Below are positions 42,926-52,489 of a stretch of DNA of 64,000 bases, in pieces; the stretch's first letter is position 1; every line of letters starts with the position of its first letter. The DNA is from Planctomycetota bacterium. GTDB lineage: Bacteria > Planctomycetota > SZUA-567 > H5-PLA8. The stretch spans positions 1,674,001 through 1,738,000 of the forward strand of contig JAOSKN010000003.1 of assembly GCA_027493525.1 (NCBI GenBank). The letters are read 5' to 3'. The notes beneath the pieces are model-generated. The model was given only the letters and a program-made list of their open reading frames with translations. It had not been told where the DNA came from and did no database searches. The position numbers were made by a program, and so were the translations under genes.

Positions 42926-43690
42926 TTACTTCTCGGCACGGGCCGGTTCGGGCTTGGCGGGGACTTTCTGCGGGCCGGCGGGCTTCCCGGGAGCCGGCGC
43001 CCCTGGCGTAACTGCTGGAGCCTGCGCGGGTTCCGTCAGGAACAGATTCAGGTAGCTCTCCAACTGCTTGCGCACTTCAGGATCCCCATCCATCGCTTTC
43101 TTGAAGAGCCCCTCGGCCTGCTTGCTGCTCCCCAGCATCAGTTCCGAGATCTCCACCAGCGCCGGGTACTTGGTCAGGTAGGCGTCCGATACCTGACGGG
43201 GATCGAGCTTGGTGTTGGAGATGAGCTTGGGCTGGGGTGTCGTCGGGCCGGGCAGGAGGGTCGTGTCGGCATCCACTTTCCCGATTCGGCCGACCGGCAC
43301 GACGGGGCCATCGTCCTTTTCCTTCTTCTCGACTTTCCGGTACCCGCTGCCCTGGACCACCTTCTGGGTCTGCTCCTGCGTCGTCTGGAAGCCCTGGACG
43401 GTGCCTTCCCACTTCCCCCGCTCGATCTTGGCCACCTGCTCGGCGGGGATGACCTTCTGGATCGGCTTCCCTTCGGGGTCGTCCGGATTCTTGACCACGA
43501 CCATGACCGCCCTGGGCGATTCCATCAGCACGATGCACTCGATCTCGGTGCCGTCCTTGAGCGTCACGAGGTCTTTGCGGGTATTGACTTCCAGGTCCGC
43601 GCGCACGCGAGCCTGCCCGGCGCAGAGCGCCAGCGCGAGCCCCAGCAGGGCGGCGGCAAGGCGTGACGCGGGATTCGATCGCGAGCACAT
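42926..43690 (-). CDS. Exported protein with N-terminal beta domain and C-terminal proline-rich tail
   Basis: The 254-residue protein has a signal peptide (RLAAALLGLALALCAGQARV), a beta-like region LVTLKDGTEIECIVLMESP, a segment with KWEGTVQGFQTTQEQTQKVV, helices near QVSDAYLTKYPALVEISELM and a Pro/Ala/Lys-rich tail. ATG at 43690 is preferred because GGAG lies nine bases before it; GTG at 43705 is another possible start. No family is recognised. The LKDG...EG start is similar to that of the protein at 41139. Confidence 0.62.
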   Translation of the reverse strand: MCSRSNPASRLAAALLGLALALCAGQARVRADLEVNTRKDLVTLKDGTEIECIVLMESPRAVMVVVKNPDDPEGKPIQKVIPAEQVAKIERGKWEGTVQGFQTTQEQTQKVVQGSGYRKVEKKEKDDGPVVPVGRIGKVDADTTLLPGPTTPQPKLISNTKLDPRQVSDAYLTKYPALVEISELMLGSSKQAEGLFKKAMDGDPEVRKQLESYLNLFLTEPAQAPAVTPGAPAPGKPAGPQKVPAKPEPARAEK

Positions 43691-43785
43691 CGGCGTATTC
43701 TCCACGATTCCGTAACCGCGGCAAGAGGGTACGGGTCACCCGGACGGTCCCGGCCGAGGGCGGCTCCGGGCCCGCCGCGCGCGCT

Positions 43786-45086
43786 TCAGGGACGCGCCCG
43801 GCCGTCCTTGGGCTTTCCGCGCCGGAACTTTTTCCCGGCGGGCCGGACATTGCGCGCCACGCCGGCCGACTCCCGGTCGTGTTCCCGTTCGCGAAGTCGC
43901 TGCCGGGGATGGGCTCCAAAGGCCTGGGCGGACGCTGCTGGTCCTGCTGCGCGCCTGCGCGCCCCTGGTTCATGCCACGCCGATCCTGCTGCTCTTTGGG
44001 GAACGGGCGCTTGCGGCCGCGCCGATCCTCGCGCACGGCCCGGGCTTCGCCTCCCTTGCCGCGGCGTTCGTGCTGCTGGCCGCTCCGGTCCTGGCGTTCG
44101 CCCCGCCCCAGCCGCTGGCCCCGCTCCTCGCGGCAGCCCTTCCCGCCTCGCCGGTCGTCGCGCTGCTGGGTCCGCTCTCGGAACCCGCGCCGCGCCCCGC
44201 CGTCGCGCTGCTTGCCGTCGCGAGAACCTTCGCCGCGGCCGCCCGCGCGCTCATGCTCCCCGCGGTCCGCCTTCCTCCACGGATCGGGGTGTTCGTGGTG
44301 CTCGCGGCGCAGCCAGGCCGGCGGAGGCGTGGCGACCGTGCCCGCGCGCTCCAGCGCGTGGACCTCATCCCGCGCCAGCTCGCGGCTCGCGCCGACCGGA
44401 AGCTGCCCCAGCACCAGCGGCCCCAGGCGCACGCGCTTCAGCCGCCGGCAGCGCAACCCCACCGCCGCCAGCATGCGCCGGACCTCGCGGTTCAGCCCCT
44501 CGCGGACCACGATCTGGAGCACGCTCCCGTTCATCCCGCGCTTGCGGATCCGCGCGTCGGCGCCCTGCGTGCGTCCTTCGGCGAGCCGCACCCCGCGCTG
44601 AATCCGCTCCAGATGCGCGCCAGTCACCTTGCCGTCCACCCGCGCGACGTAGGTCTTCGGGACCGCGTAGCGCGGATGCGTCAGGCGGTGCGCCAGTTCC
44701 CCGTCGTTGGTCAGGACGATCAGCCCCTCGGAGTCCATGTCCAGCCGCCCCACGCAGAAGATGCGCCGGCGCTCGGGCACCAGGTTCACCGCCAGCGGCC
44801 GCCCGGAAGGATCGTCGTTGGTGCAGAGCACGCCGCGGGGCTTGTTGAGCATGTAATAGACGCGCTGGGTCTCCAGGCGCACCGACTTCGCGGCCATCCC
44901 GGGGCCCGCGACCTTCTGCCCGTCGAAGACCACCGTCTGCGCCTCGGGGTCGGCCTTCGCGCCCAGTTCGTGGACGACCGCGCCGTCCACCTGCACGCGC
45001 CCTTCGACGATGAACTTCTCGCAGGCACGCCGCGAGCCGAACCCGGCTCGCGCCAGGATTTTCTGCAGACGGACCAACTGTCCCAT
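43786..45086 (-). CDS. RluB/RsuA-family pseudouridine synthase with RGG-rich tail, frameshifted end
   Basis: These enzymes convert a uridine in rRNA to pseudouridine. The N-terminal S4 RNA-binding domain (MGQLVRLQKILARAGFGSRR, VEGRVQVDG) is followed by the catalytic domain with VYYMLNKPRGVLCTNDDPSG, CVGRLDMDSEGLIVLTNDG (catalytic Asp) and RVRLGPLVLGQLPVG. After about residue 245 comes a tail rich in Arg, Gly, Asp and Gln, as in other RluB proteins. The open frame runs on to 43077, entering the next gene in a different frame, which is unlikely. One frame change near 43860 would end the protein with GKKFRRGKPKDGRARP at 43786. I annotate that end; the literal frame is longer. Confidence 0.8.
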
Positions 45087-45274
45087 GAGGTCGTATTCCG
45101 GAGAAGATGGCGGCGGGAGGCCACGGAGCGCCGACCGACGCCTTCAATTCTACGGCAACGCGCCGTGCTCCGCAATCGAGCGCGCCCATTTGCGCCCTGT
45201 GCGCGCGGCGTTCCGTGGTACAATGTGCTTCGCCTTCTACGGTATCCCGCCGCCGCGCTCGTGGAGGAGTCGGT

Positions 45275-46838
45275 ATGGCCGCCAAGGGCAAGCCCCCCGC
45301 GCCGGAAGAGCCCGAAGAACTCGATCCGGACGACATGCCGACCCTCGAGCCCATTGGGGAACCGGAGGAGCTTGAAGAATTGGAGCCCGTCGAGATCGAG
45401 GCGCTCGACGAGATGCTCGAAGCCCCGCCGCAGAAGCAACCCAAGCCGGCCCCCGCGCCCCAGCCCGTTCCGGAAGGCCGCTCCGCAGCCCGCGCTCAAG
45501 CCCGCGCCAAAGGCCGCTCCACAACCGGCGCCCAAGCCCGCGCCTGCGCCGAAGGCCGCGCCGCGCCCCGAGCCGGAACGCATGCCCGCGCCGAAGGCCG
45601 AGCCACCTCCGGCGCCCAAGCCCCAGCCCGCCGCGCCGAAGCCCGCGCCAGCGGCCCCGGTCCCGATCGCGCTGGAACCCAAACCGCTCCCGGCCCCCGT
45701 ACCCATCGAGGCCTTCGCGAAGGCCCAGTCCCAGGCCCCCGTCGCCGACCTCGACGAACTCACCCGCATGCTCGAGGGCGAGCCCGAAGAGGACGAGGAC
45801 GACGATCCCTTCGACCAGCCCGCCCGGCCCGCGCGGCCCACCATGGTTGAAAAGGCGGTCCCGCCGCGCGTCGAGACCGCCGTCACCGTGCCCGAGACCG
45901 TGGACGACGATGAGGATGAAGACGAAGGCGACGGCCCGGACGGCGGGGGCGCTTCGAGCGCCGAGGCCAGCATCGACGTCTTCGACCCCGAAGGGCACAA
46001 GACCGTCTTCGCGCTCGATCGCGTCTCGATGACCTTTGGGCGCGACGAGAAGAACCACGTCTGCCTTCCCGACAAAAAGGCCTCGCGCAAGCACTTCCTC
46101 ATCGAGGCCGCCGGCGATTATTTCAACGCCATCGACCTGGGTTCGACCAACGGCCTGCGCGTCAACGGCGTGAAGATCGGCAAGCGCCGCCTCCGCGAGG
46201 GCGACGAGCTGACCGTGGGCCAGTACCGCGTCGTCTACCACGGCCCCACCGACGAAAGCGCGCCCGACGAGATCGCCGAACTCCAGGCCCAGGGCGGCGG
46301 CCAGCCCTCCGGCGCCATCGCCGCGCCATCCCCCGCGCCACCCCCGCAGGCCGTGGAAGAGGAAGACGAGGCGCAGGAGGATGCCGCCGCGCCGCGAGGC
46401 AGGCGCCGCTTCGGAAAGCGGCGGCGCTCAGGCGAGCAAGCCCAGGTCCAGGCGGAGCCGGAGCCCGAGGAAGCCGCACCCGAACCCGCTGGCGACGAGA
46501 TCGAATGCCCCGAGTGCAACGTCCCGATGGGCGAGGACCTCGTCTGCCCCGAGTGCGGCTACAAGGCGCTCAAGCTCCGCGCCATCGAGCATTACGTGGA
46601 CCACATCGCGCGCGGCGACTCCCTCCTCGGCGGGCTGGGCTTGTGGAAGCTCAAACGCGACAAGGTCTTCGCCCAGTGCTTCGAGCTGCCGAAAGTAAAA
46701 TGGGTCCTTGAAGTCAAGTGCCCCAAGTGCGGCAAGCGCCACCGCGAGATCAACGAGTTCCGCGTCCGCTGCGTCAACTGCGAAGACTGCGGCGCCGAGG
46801 TCAAGCTGCCCGTCACCAATCCGCCGCGACTCCAGTAG
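45275..46838 (+). CDS. FHA-domain protein with C-terminal zinc ribbons, frameshifted
   Basis: FHA domains bind phosphothreonine peptides in kinase signalling. The protein begins MAAKGKPPAPEEPEELDPDD after GGAGGAG, is acidic, and then has a long Pro/Ala/Lys linker. The FHA domain follows, with MTFGRDEKNHVCLPDKKASR, then HFLIE and LGSTNGLRVNGVKI. The C-terminus holds zinc-ribbon-like pairs (CPECN, CPECG, then CPKCG and CVNCEDCG). The frame breaks near 45472-45473: removing one G from the GGAAGG stretch joins PQPVP to KAAPQPALKPAPK. Without correction the first 66 residues are lost. The protein could link serine/threonine kinase signalling to another partner. Confidence 0.75.
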
Positions 46839-46857
46839 CCCAGGGCGATTTCCCAAC

Positions 46858-48042
46858 ATGCTCTACCGACGCTTCGGCAAGACCGGACTCCGCATGCCCG
46901 TCCTCTCCTGCGGCGGCATGCGCTACCAGCAGTCCTGGAAGTCCGAGGATGCGATCGGCGAGGAGAGCCAGCGCAACGTCGAGGCCTGCATCCGCCGCGC
47001 GCTCGAGGTCGGCATCACCCACATCGAGACCGCCCGCGGCTACGGCACCAGCGAGGAGCAGCTCGGGCGCGTCCTCCCGGAGCTGCCGCGCGGCGAGCTG
47101 ATCGTCCAGACCAAGGTCGCGCCATCCGCGGACGTGAAGAAGTTCCTCCAGACCTTCGAGACCTGCATGCAGAAACTGCGCCTGGAGCACGTCGACCTGC
47201 TCAGCCTCCACGGCATCAACAACGAGGAGCTCCTCGAATGGTCGCTGCGGCCCGGCGGCTGCCTGGAGGCCGCGCTGAAGCTGAAGGCGCAGGGGCGCGC
47301 GCGGCACGTCGGCTTCAGCACCCACGCGCACCTCCCGGTGATCCTCGATGCGATCCGCGACGGGCGCTTCGAGTACGTCAACCTGCACTGGTACTACGTC
47401 TCGCCCTTCAATTGGCCCGCGATCGAAGAAGCCGCGCGGCGCGAGATGGGCGTCTTCATCATCAGCCCGTCCGACAAAGGCGGGAAGCTCTACCAGCCCA
47501 GCGCCAAGCTCGTCGAGCTGACGAAACCGTACTCGCCGATGGTCTTCAACGACGCCTGGTGCCTGGCGCGCCCGGAGGTCCACACCCTCTCGCTGGGCGC
47601 CGCGCGCCCCACCGACTTCGACGAGCACCTCAAGGCGCTCGACCTCCTCAAGGACGGCGTGAACACCCGCGCGCTCCTGAAGCCCGTCGAGGAACGCCTG
47701 GAAGCCGAACTGGTGAAGGTGCACGGCAGGGAATGGATCTCGCGCTGGCACGAAGGCCTGCCGCACTGGCGCGACGTCCCCGGCGAGATCCACGTCTTCG
47801 AGATCCTGCGCCTGCGGAATTTCGCCAAGGCCTTCGACATGCTCGAGTACGGCAAGATGCGCTACAACCTGCTCGGCAACGGCGGGCACTGGTTCCCCGG
47901 CCGCAAGGCCGACAAGCTCGACGAAGTGGATGTGAGGCCCGCGCTGAAAGCCTCGCCCTTCGCCAAGCTGATTCCCGATTACCTGCGCGAGACGCACGAG
48001 CTGCTGAGCGGGGAAGAGGTCAAGCGCCTGGGCCGGCACTGA
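46858..48042 (+). CDS. Aldo/keto reductase
   Basis: The 394-residue protein belongs to the NADP-dependent aldo/keto reductases. It starts MLYRRFGKTGLRMPVLSCGG, typical of the family, and has HIETARGYGTSEEQLGRVL (Tyr), VQTKV (Lys) and LLSLHGINN (His) of the tetrad; the Asp of the usual D-x-A-x2-Y-G is Glu here. The C-terminal 120 residues (LRLRNFAKAFDMLEYGKMRY) are longer than the usual barrel and resemble other large bacterial members, some with an iron-sulfur end; I see no Cys cluster. It follows the FHA gene by 19 bases. Confidence 0.85.
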   Translation: MLYRRFGKTGLRMPVLSCGGMRYQQSWKSEDAIGEESQRNVEACIRRALEVGITHIETARGYGTSEEQLGRVLPELPRGELIVQTKVAPSADVKKFLQTFETCMQKLRLEHVDLLSLHGINNEELLEWSLRPGGCLEAALKLKAQGRARHVGFSTHAHLPVILDAIRDGRFEYVNLHWYYVSPFNWPAIEEAARREMGVFIISPSDKGGKLYQPSAKLVELTKPYSPMVFNDAWCLARPEVHTLSLGAARPTDFDEHLKALDLLKDGVNTRALLKPVEERLEAELVKVHGREWISRWHEGLPHWRDVPGEIHVFEILRLRNFAKAFDMLEYGKMRYNLLGNGGHWFPGRKADKLDEVDVRPALKASPFAKLIPDYLRETHELLSGEEVKRLGRH

Positions 48043-48089
48043 AGCGTTGGACCGTCAATCCAAAATCGGCAATCCTCAATCCAAACTCG

Positions 48090-48848
48090 CTACAGCCCTT
48101 TCCCCAAGCGCTCGGCCAGCGAGTCGTCCAGCTCCGGCGTCTCGCGAATCTTCGCCTGCGTCTTCGCCACATCGTACGGCACGCGGTAGAAGCGAATGTT
48201 GTCGGGCTCCAGGATCACGTAGCACGCGCGCGGATCCTTGTCGCGCGGCTGGCCTACCGAGCCGACGTTGACCATCATGCGCCGGTCGAAGCGGAAGACC
48301 TGCCCGGGCTCGGGCTTGGTGAAGCTCTCCTCGGTCCAGACGCCGGGGATGTGGCTGTGACCGAAAAAGAAAAGGCGCAGGTTCGGATGCGCCGCGAAGC
48401 CCCGCTTGGCGTCCTCGGGCTTGCGCACGTACTTCCAGCTCCCGGGCTCGGCGGGGTAATCGTGGACGAACATCGTGTCCCCGACGTTGCGGATCGGCTT
48501 CAAAGCTTGAAGAAACTCCCAATGCTTCTTCTTCTGCTCGTAAAGGCCCTTGCGCAGAAACTTGGCTTGGACGTTCTCGGGGTTGAGCTGGTCATGGGTC
48601 CACCAGGTGGCCGACTGCGCGATCTTGTTGAAGGTCCGCAGCGGCCCCCGCAGCGCCGCCTGGTCGTGATTGCCCAGCAGGCAGAACTCGAAATGCTGGA
48701 TGAAATCGAGCACCTCGACGGGATTGGGGCCGTACCCGACGATGTCCCCGAGGAAGAAGATCCGCTTGATGCCGCGCTGGGTCACGTCCTGGTAGACCGC
48801 TTGCAGCGCCTCCAGGTTGGCGTGAACGTCGGAGAGAAGTGCGATCAT
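48090..48848 (-). CDS. Metallophosphoesterase (YfcE-like)
   Basis: The 252-residue protein has all motifs of calcineurin-like phosphoesterases: IALLSDVHANLEAL (D-x-H), FFLGDIVGYGPNP (G-D), CLLGNHDQAAL (G-N-H-D), then FFGHSHIPG with two His residues. Binding of two metals is implied. It likely cleaves a phosphodiester or phosphomonoester; substrate unknown. ATG at 48848 is the only start that keeps the first strand. Confidence 0.92.
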   Translation of the reverse strand: MIALLSDVHANLEALQAVYQDVTQRGIKRIFFLGDIVGYGPNPVEVLDFIQHFEFCLLGNHDQAALRGPLRTFNKIAQSATWWTHDQLNPENVQAKFLRKGLYEQKKKHWEFLQALKPIRNVGDTMFVHDYPAEPGSWKYVRKPEDAKRGFAAHPNLRLFFFGHSHIPGVWTEESFTKPEPGQVFRFDRRMMVNVGSVGQPRDKDPRACYVILEPDNIRFYRVPYDVAKTQAKIRETPELDDSLAERLGKGL

Positions 48849-49002
48849 CGGCCGCCAGGCCCGCCCCCGGTTACGGGGTGATTTCTTACCGTCCGCGCGC
48901 CCCGCGCACAAGCAGGGAACCTCCTCCCGTGCCGCGGGCGTCTCGCCCGCATAGGGCGCCGAGTCGCGCCGCGCGCGCAATACATCCCATCTCGAAATTC
49001 CC

Positions 49003-49030
49003 TGTGTCCGCTGTGCCCTCTGTGGTAAGA
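49003..49030. repeat. Partial copy of the CTCTGTG intergenic repeat
   Basis: CTGTGTCCGCTGTGCCCTCTGTGGTAAG matches the family seen at 1501-1538. It lies just upstream of the methyltransferase start. A weaker relative (TGCCCTTTGTGGCAAGG) lies at 49728-49745, before the next gene. Confidence 0.5.
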
Positions 49031-49057
49031 AAAGCCGCGCGTTACCCGGAGCCTTCC

Positions 49058-49678
49058 ATGTCCCTCCAAGAGGTCCAGAACGCCTGGATCTACCTCGACC
49101 GCAACACCATGATCTGGCGCGGGCCGATTCAGGCCGCCCAGGGCGTCTTCCAGCCCATCCACTGGGTCGCCCAGACGCGCATGCAGGCCGAACTGCGCCT
49201 CGCGCCCAACGAAGGCCGCATCGCTGACGTCGGCTGCGGCTACGGCATCGTGACCGTCAATCTCGCCTGGAAGAAGCCGCGCACCGAGGTCATCGGGATC
49301 GACCCCGACGACAAGCGCCTCGAAGTCGGCCGCCAACTGCTCCAGGAGCACCGCCTCAAGAACTGCACCTTCCGCACCGGCACGCTCGAAGAGACCGGCA
49401 TTGAACCCGGCTCCTGCACCGGCGTCATCTGCACCGAACTCCTCGATCACCTGCCCGAAGGCAAGGCGAAGCTCCAGGAACGCATCGGGAAGCTGATGGA
49501 CCTCCTGCAGCCCGGCGGGCGGCTGCTCGTCTCGTTCCTGGACCCCGAAGGCTTCGAGTACATGGGCGTCAAGCCGCCTTCGCCGCTGACCATGAGCGAC
49601 TTCGACTGGCTGAAAGAGAAGGTCGTCGAACGCAACTGCCCGCGCTGGTGGTACATGTTCTATCTCGACAAGCGCTAG
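49058..49678 (+). CDS. SAM-dependent methyltransferase, class I
   Basis: The 206-residue protein has the glycine-rich SAM motif GRIADVGCGYGIVTV near residue 53, an acidic residue after the second strand (IGIDPDDKRLEV) and CTELLDHLPEGKAK in the later motif; LLQPGGRLLVSFLDPEGFE ends the core. The methyl acceptor is unknown. ATG at 49058 follows GGAG by six bases. It sits between a phosphoesterase on the other strand and an HD nuclease on this strand. Confidence 0.85.
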   Translation: MSLQEVQNAWIYLDRNTMIWRGPIQAAQGVFQPIHWVAQTRMQAELRLAPNEGRIADVGCGYGIVTVNLAWKKPRTEVIGIDPDDKRLEVGRQLLQEHRLKNCTFRTGTLEETGIEPGSCTGVICTELLDHLPEGKAKLQERIGKLMDLLQPGGRLLVSFLDPEGFEYMGVKPPSPLTMSDFDWLKEKVVERNCPRWWYMFYLDKR

Positions 49679-49771
49679 CCGGCGGGTAAGAAACGAAGCG
49701 CGGGCCTCTCGCCCGCACCGCAGTACGTGCCCTTTGTGGCAAGGCAGCGCAAGCTGAACGAGGACTAAATC

Positions 49772-50821
49772 GTGGCTCAATTAGGCTCGCTGTTTCCCGA
49801 AGAATTGAAGCCCGCGCAGCAGCGCGGCGCGAAAAATGCGCGCGGCGGCAAGGCCGGTCCCGCCGAACACACCTTCATCAAGGACCTCGTCGCCGGGCAG
49901 GAGATCGATGGCGTCTTCCTCGTCGCCGACGCCTCCCTCCGCGCGGCCAAGAACGGCAGCAAGTACGTCCAGGCCGTCTTCGCCGACCGCACCGGCACCA
50001 TCCCCGTCCGCCACTGGGACGCCAACGACGTCGTCTTCCAGGCCTACCAGGCCCGCTCCTTCGCCAAGGCCCGCGGGCGCGTCGAGACCTACCAGTCCAA
50101 GCTCCAGATGGTCGTCTTCGAGGTCCAGCGCGCCGACGAAAAAACCGTCAATGCCGGCGATTACGTCCCCGTTTCCAAGCGCCCCCGCGAGGAGATGGAA
50201 AAGGAGTTCGACGAGCTGCTCGAGACGTTCACCGATCCCGACTACAAGCGCATGCTCAAGGCGCTCTTCGCCGACAAGGAAGTGCGCGAGAAGTTCTTCG
50301 TCAGCCCCGCCGCGAACATGCTCCACCACGCCTGGATCGGCGGGCTGGCCGAACACGTCCTCTCCGCCTGCAAGACCGCCGCGCACGTCGCCGACGAACG
50401 CCCGTTCCTCAACCGCGACCTGCTCGTCGCCGGCGTGATCCTCCACGACATCGGCAAGATCCTCGAACTCGACAGCGGCCCGGGCTTCAACTACACCGAC
50501 ACCGGCCGCCTGATCGGGCACATCGTCCTCGGCGCGCTCCTCGTCCAGCGCTTCATCCTGGAGTTCAAGGACTTTCCGCCCAAGAAGCGCGACCTGATCC
50601 TGCACCTGATCCTGAGCCACCATGGCACCCGCGAGTTCGGCAGCCCCGTCACCCCCTGCACCGCCGAAGCCGTCGCGCTGCACCACCTCGAGTGCATGGA
50701 CGCCAAGGTCCAGGGCCTCCAGTCGCTCATCGAACAGGACACCGAGAGCGGCAACACCGGCGCCTGGACGGACTTCTCGCGCATGGCCGATGGAAGGGTC
50801 TACAAGGAAAGCAAGCCGTGA
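49772..50821 (+). CDS. OB-fold and HD-domain 3'-5' exoribonuclease-like protein (YhaM type)
   Basis: The 349-residue protein joins an N-terminal OB fold (about 40-130, KYVQAVFADRTGTIPVRHW) to an HD domain (about 190-330) with HHAWIGGLAEHVLS, GVILHDIGKILEL (the HD pair) and LHLILSHHG, followed by AVALHHLECMDAK. This matches the YhaM/CbfA family of RNases and related nucleic-acid enzymes, which degrade single-stranded RNA or DNA from the 3' end. GTG at 49772 gives a normal length. Confidence 0.88.
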   Translation: MAQLGSLFPEELKPAQQRGAKNARGGKAGPAEHTFIKDLVAGQEIDGVFLVADASLRAAKNGSKYVQAVFADRTGTIPVRHWDANDVVFQAYQARSFAKARGRVETYQSKLQMVVFEVQRADEKTVNAGDYVPVSKRPREEMEKEFDELLETFTDPDYKRMLKALFADKEVREKFFVSPAANMLHHAWIGGLAEHVLSACKTAAHVADERPFLNRDLLVAGVILHDIGKILELDSGPGFNYTDTGRLIGHIVLGALLVQRFILEFKDFPPKKRDLILHLILSHHGTREFGSPVTPCTAEAVALHHLECMDAKVQGLQSLIEQDTESGNTGAWTDFSRMADGRVYKESKP

Positions 50822-50849
50822 GGGCGGGAAATTCCAAAATGGCAAACTT

Positions 50850-50877
50850 CAAACGGCGTAACCGTTCAGTCCCCTAT
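50850..50877. repeat. Target duplication and left inverted repeat of the IS66 element
   Basis: CAAACGGC (50850-50857) is one copy of the 8-bp target duplication. GTAACCGTTCAGTCCCCTAT (50858-50877) is the left terminal inverted repeat, matching the right end in 18 of 20 positions. Confidence 0.93.
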
Positions 50878-52330
50878 GAAGGCTCATTTTTTACGTCACG
50901 CCATCCGATACTGTATGTGTGCGCGACCTTAAACCCAACCCGGCTTGTCCGAATTGCGCGGTGCTCCTGGCGCGGATCGAAGAATTGGAAGCCAAGCTGG
51001 AGCGGCTTTCCGAGCGCTTGAACCAGAATTCCTCGAACTCTTCCAAACCACCGTCGTCCGATGCGCCCTGGCAGAAGCCTCCAGCCGCCAAGAAGCCGAG
51101 CGGCCGCAAACCCGGCGGACAACCCGGACATCCGGGCCATCACCGTGTACGTTTGCCGCCCGAACGGGTCACGCACGTGGTCCATTACGTGCCGCACGTA
51201 TGTGCGGAATGCCAAGCCCCCTTGTCTAAGCGGCCAGGGCCACACGATCCGCCTCCGACTTGGCATCAAGTCGCGGAGTTGCCGCCGCAGCCGGCCGAAA
51301 TCACCGAATACCAGGGGCACGCACGCACCTGTCCGTGCTGCGGCTGCCGCACCCGCGCGGAGATTCCGCCGGAGATTCAAGCCCATGCGCTGGGTCCCAA
51401 CCTGGCGGCGGCGTTGTCGTATCTGAGTGGGCGTGGCCACGCCAGCAAGCGCAACGTCCAGGAACTCGCCGAGACCGTCTTTGGGGTCCCGCTATCCCTG
51501 GGCACGGTGATCAAGCTCGAACACGAGATGAGCGGCGCGCTGGAAGGGCCTCACGCGCAGGCGCTGGCGGCCGTGCGTGGGGCGGCTTTCAAAAACGTGG
51601 ATGAAACCGGCTGGGCGAAGGGTGGCAAGCTGTGTTGGCTGTGGGTGGCAGCCACGCGGAGCGTCGCAGCCTTTCAAATTCACGCCCACCGGGGTAAGGA
51701 CGGCCTGAAGGCGTTGCTGGGGGCGTGTTGCGGCATCCTCGGCTCCGACCGCTGGGGCGCCTACGCGCACCTGCCGCCGCGGCAGCGGCAAATTTGCTGG
51801 GCGCACCTCAAGCGCGATTTTCAGAAGTTGATCGACCTGGGATCCGCGACACAACCGCTCGGCCGAGCGGGCCGCAAGACCGCCCGAGCGGTCTTTGCGG
51901 CCTGGAAGGATTTCAAAGACCGGCGTTGCGACCGTGCCGCGCTACACGTGCGGTTGCAACCGATACGCCTGCGTTTCCAGAGAACGCTCCGGCTCGGAAG
52001 CAGGGGCGCGGACCCCAAAACCAAGCGCTTTTGCAGACGCGTGCTGAAAGTCTACGACGCGCTGTGGACCTTCGCGGCCGTCGAAGGCATCGAACCGACC
52101 AACAACCACGCCGAACGGATGTTGCGTCCGGCGGTGCTGTGGCGCAAAGGGAGCTTCGGCAATCACAGTACCGCAGGCTGCCGTTTCACCGAACGGATCT
52201 TGACCACCGTGCAGACCTTGCGTTTGCAAAAGCGTCCCATCCTTGACTATCTGCGCAGGGCCTTGGCTGCTCACCGCACCGGCGCAAAGGCTCCGGCATT
52301 CCTTGCAGCGGTAGGGAACTGAACGGTTAC
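50858..52330 (+). mobile_element. IS66-family insertion sequence, complete
   Basis: A 1,473-bp element with terminal inverted repeats of 20 bp (18 matching), flanked by a perfect 8-bp duplication CAAACGGC, the duplication length known for the IS66 family. It holds one transposase gene and no accessory tnpA or tnpB, so it belongs to the short single-gene type. The perfect duplication implies recent insertion. The target lay in a GTTTG/CAAAC-rich intergenic tract after the HD nuclease gene. Confidence 0.93.
50919..52322 (+). CDS. tnpC: IS66-family transposase
   Basis: The 467-residue transposase has a leucine-zipper N-terminus (LLARIEELEAKLERLSERLN), the SSNSSKPPSSD motif and the GRKPGGQPGHPGH motif, a zinc-ribbon-like region with CAECQ and CPCCGC, and the DDE catalytic set: VDETGW (Asp near 230), SDRWGAY (Asp near 276) and NNHAERMLRP (Glu near 397). 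The C-terminal LLRPAVLWRKGSFG-type end is typical. It starts with GTG at 50919. It is intact. Confidence 0.95.
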   Translation: MRDLKPNPACPNCAVLLARIEELEAKLERLSERLNQNSSNSSKPPSSDAPWQKPPAAKKPSGRKPGGQPGHPGHHRVRLPPERVTHVVHYVPHVCAECQAPLSKRPGPHDPPPTWHQVAELPPQPAEITEYQGHARTCPCCGCRTRAEIPPEIQAHALGPNLAAALSYLSGRGHASKRNVQELAETVFGVPLSLGTVIKLEHEMSGALEGPHAQALAAVRGAAFKNVDETGWAKGGKLCWLWVAATRSVAAFQIHAHRGKDGLKALLGACCGILGSDRWGAYAHLPPRQRQICWAHLKRDFQKLIDLGSATQPLGRAGRKTARAVFAAWKDFKDRRCDRAALHVRLQPIRLRFQRTLRLGSRGADPKTKRFCRRVLKVYDALWTFAAVEGIEPTNNHAERMLRPAVLWRKGSFGNHSTAGCRFTERILTTVQTLRLQKRPILDYLRRALAAHRTGAKAPAFLAAVGN

Positions 52331-52338
52331 CAAACGGC
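52311..52338. repeat. Right inverted repeat and target duplication of the IS66 element
   Basis: GTAGGGAACTGAACGGTTAC (52311-52330) is the right terminal repeat, overlapping the last codons of the transposase. CAAACGGC (52331-52338) is the second target duplication copy. Confidence 0.93.
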
Positions 52339-52489
52339 AAATTCGACACACGCTGCAAACCGCGAGCAAACAGGGCAAGACCTTCTGCACGTTCTTTGCT
52401 TCGGGAAATGCGATCTCGGGTCATCGCAACCCGCGTTCGTCTTGAACAATTCCGGTATGCGGCCGTAATTCCCCGTCAAATTCCGAGGT

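Noticed and set aside
43077..43785. Extension of the RluB frame to 43077
   Set aside because: This part overlaps the exported-protein gene in another frame and reads as Arg/Gly/Ala-rich nonsense; a natural end lies at 43786 in the neighbouring frame.
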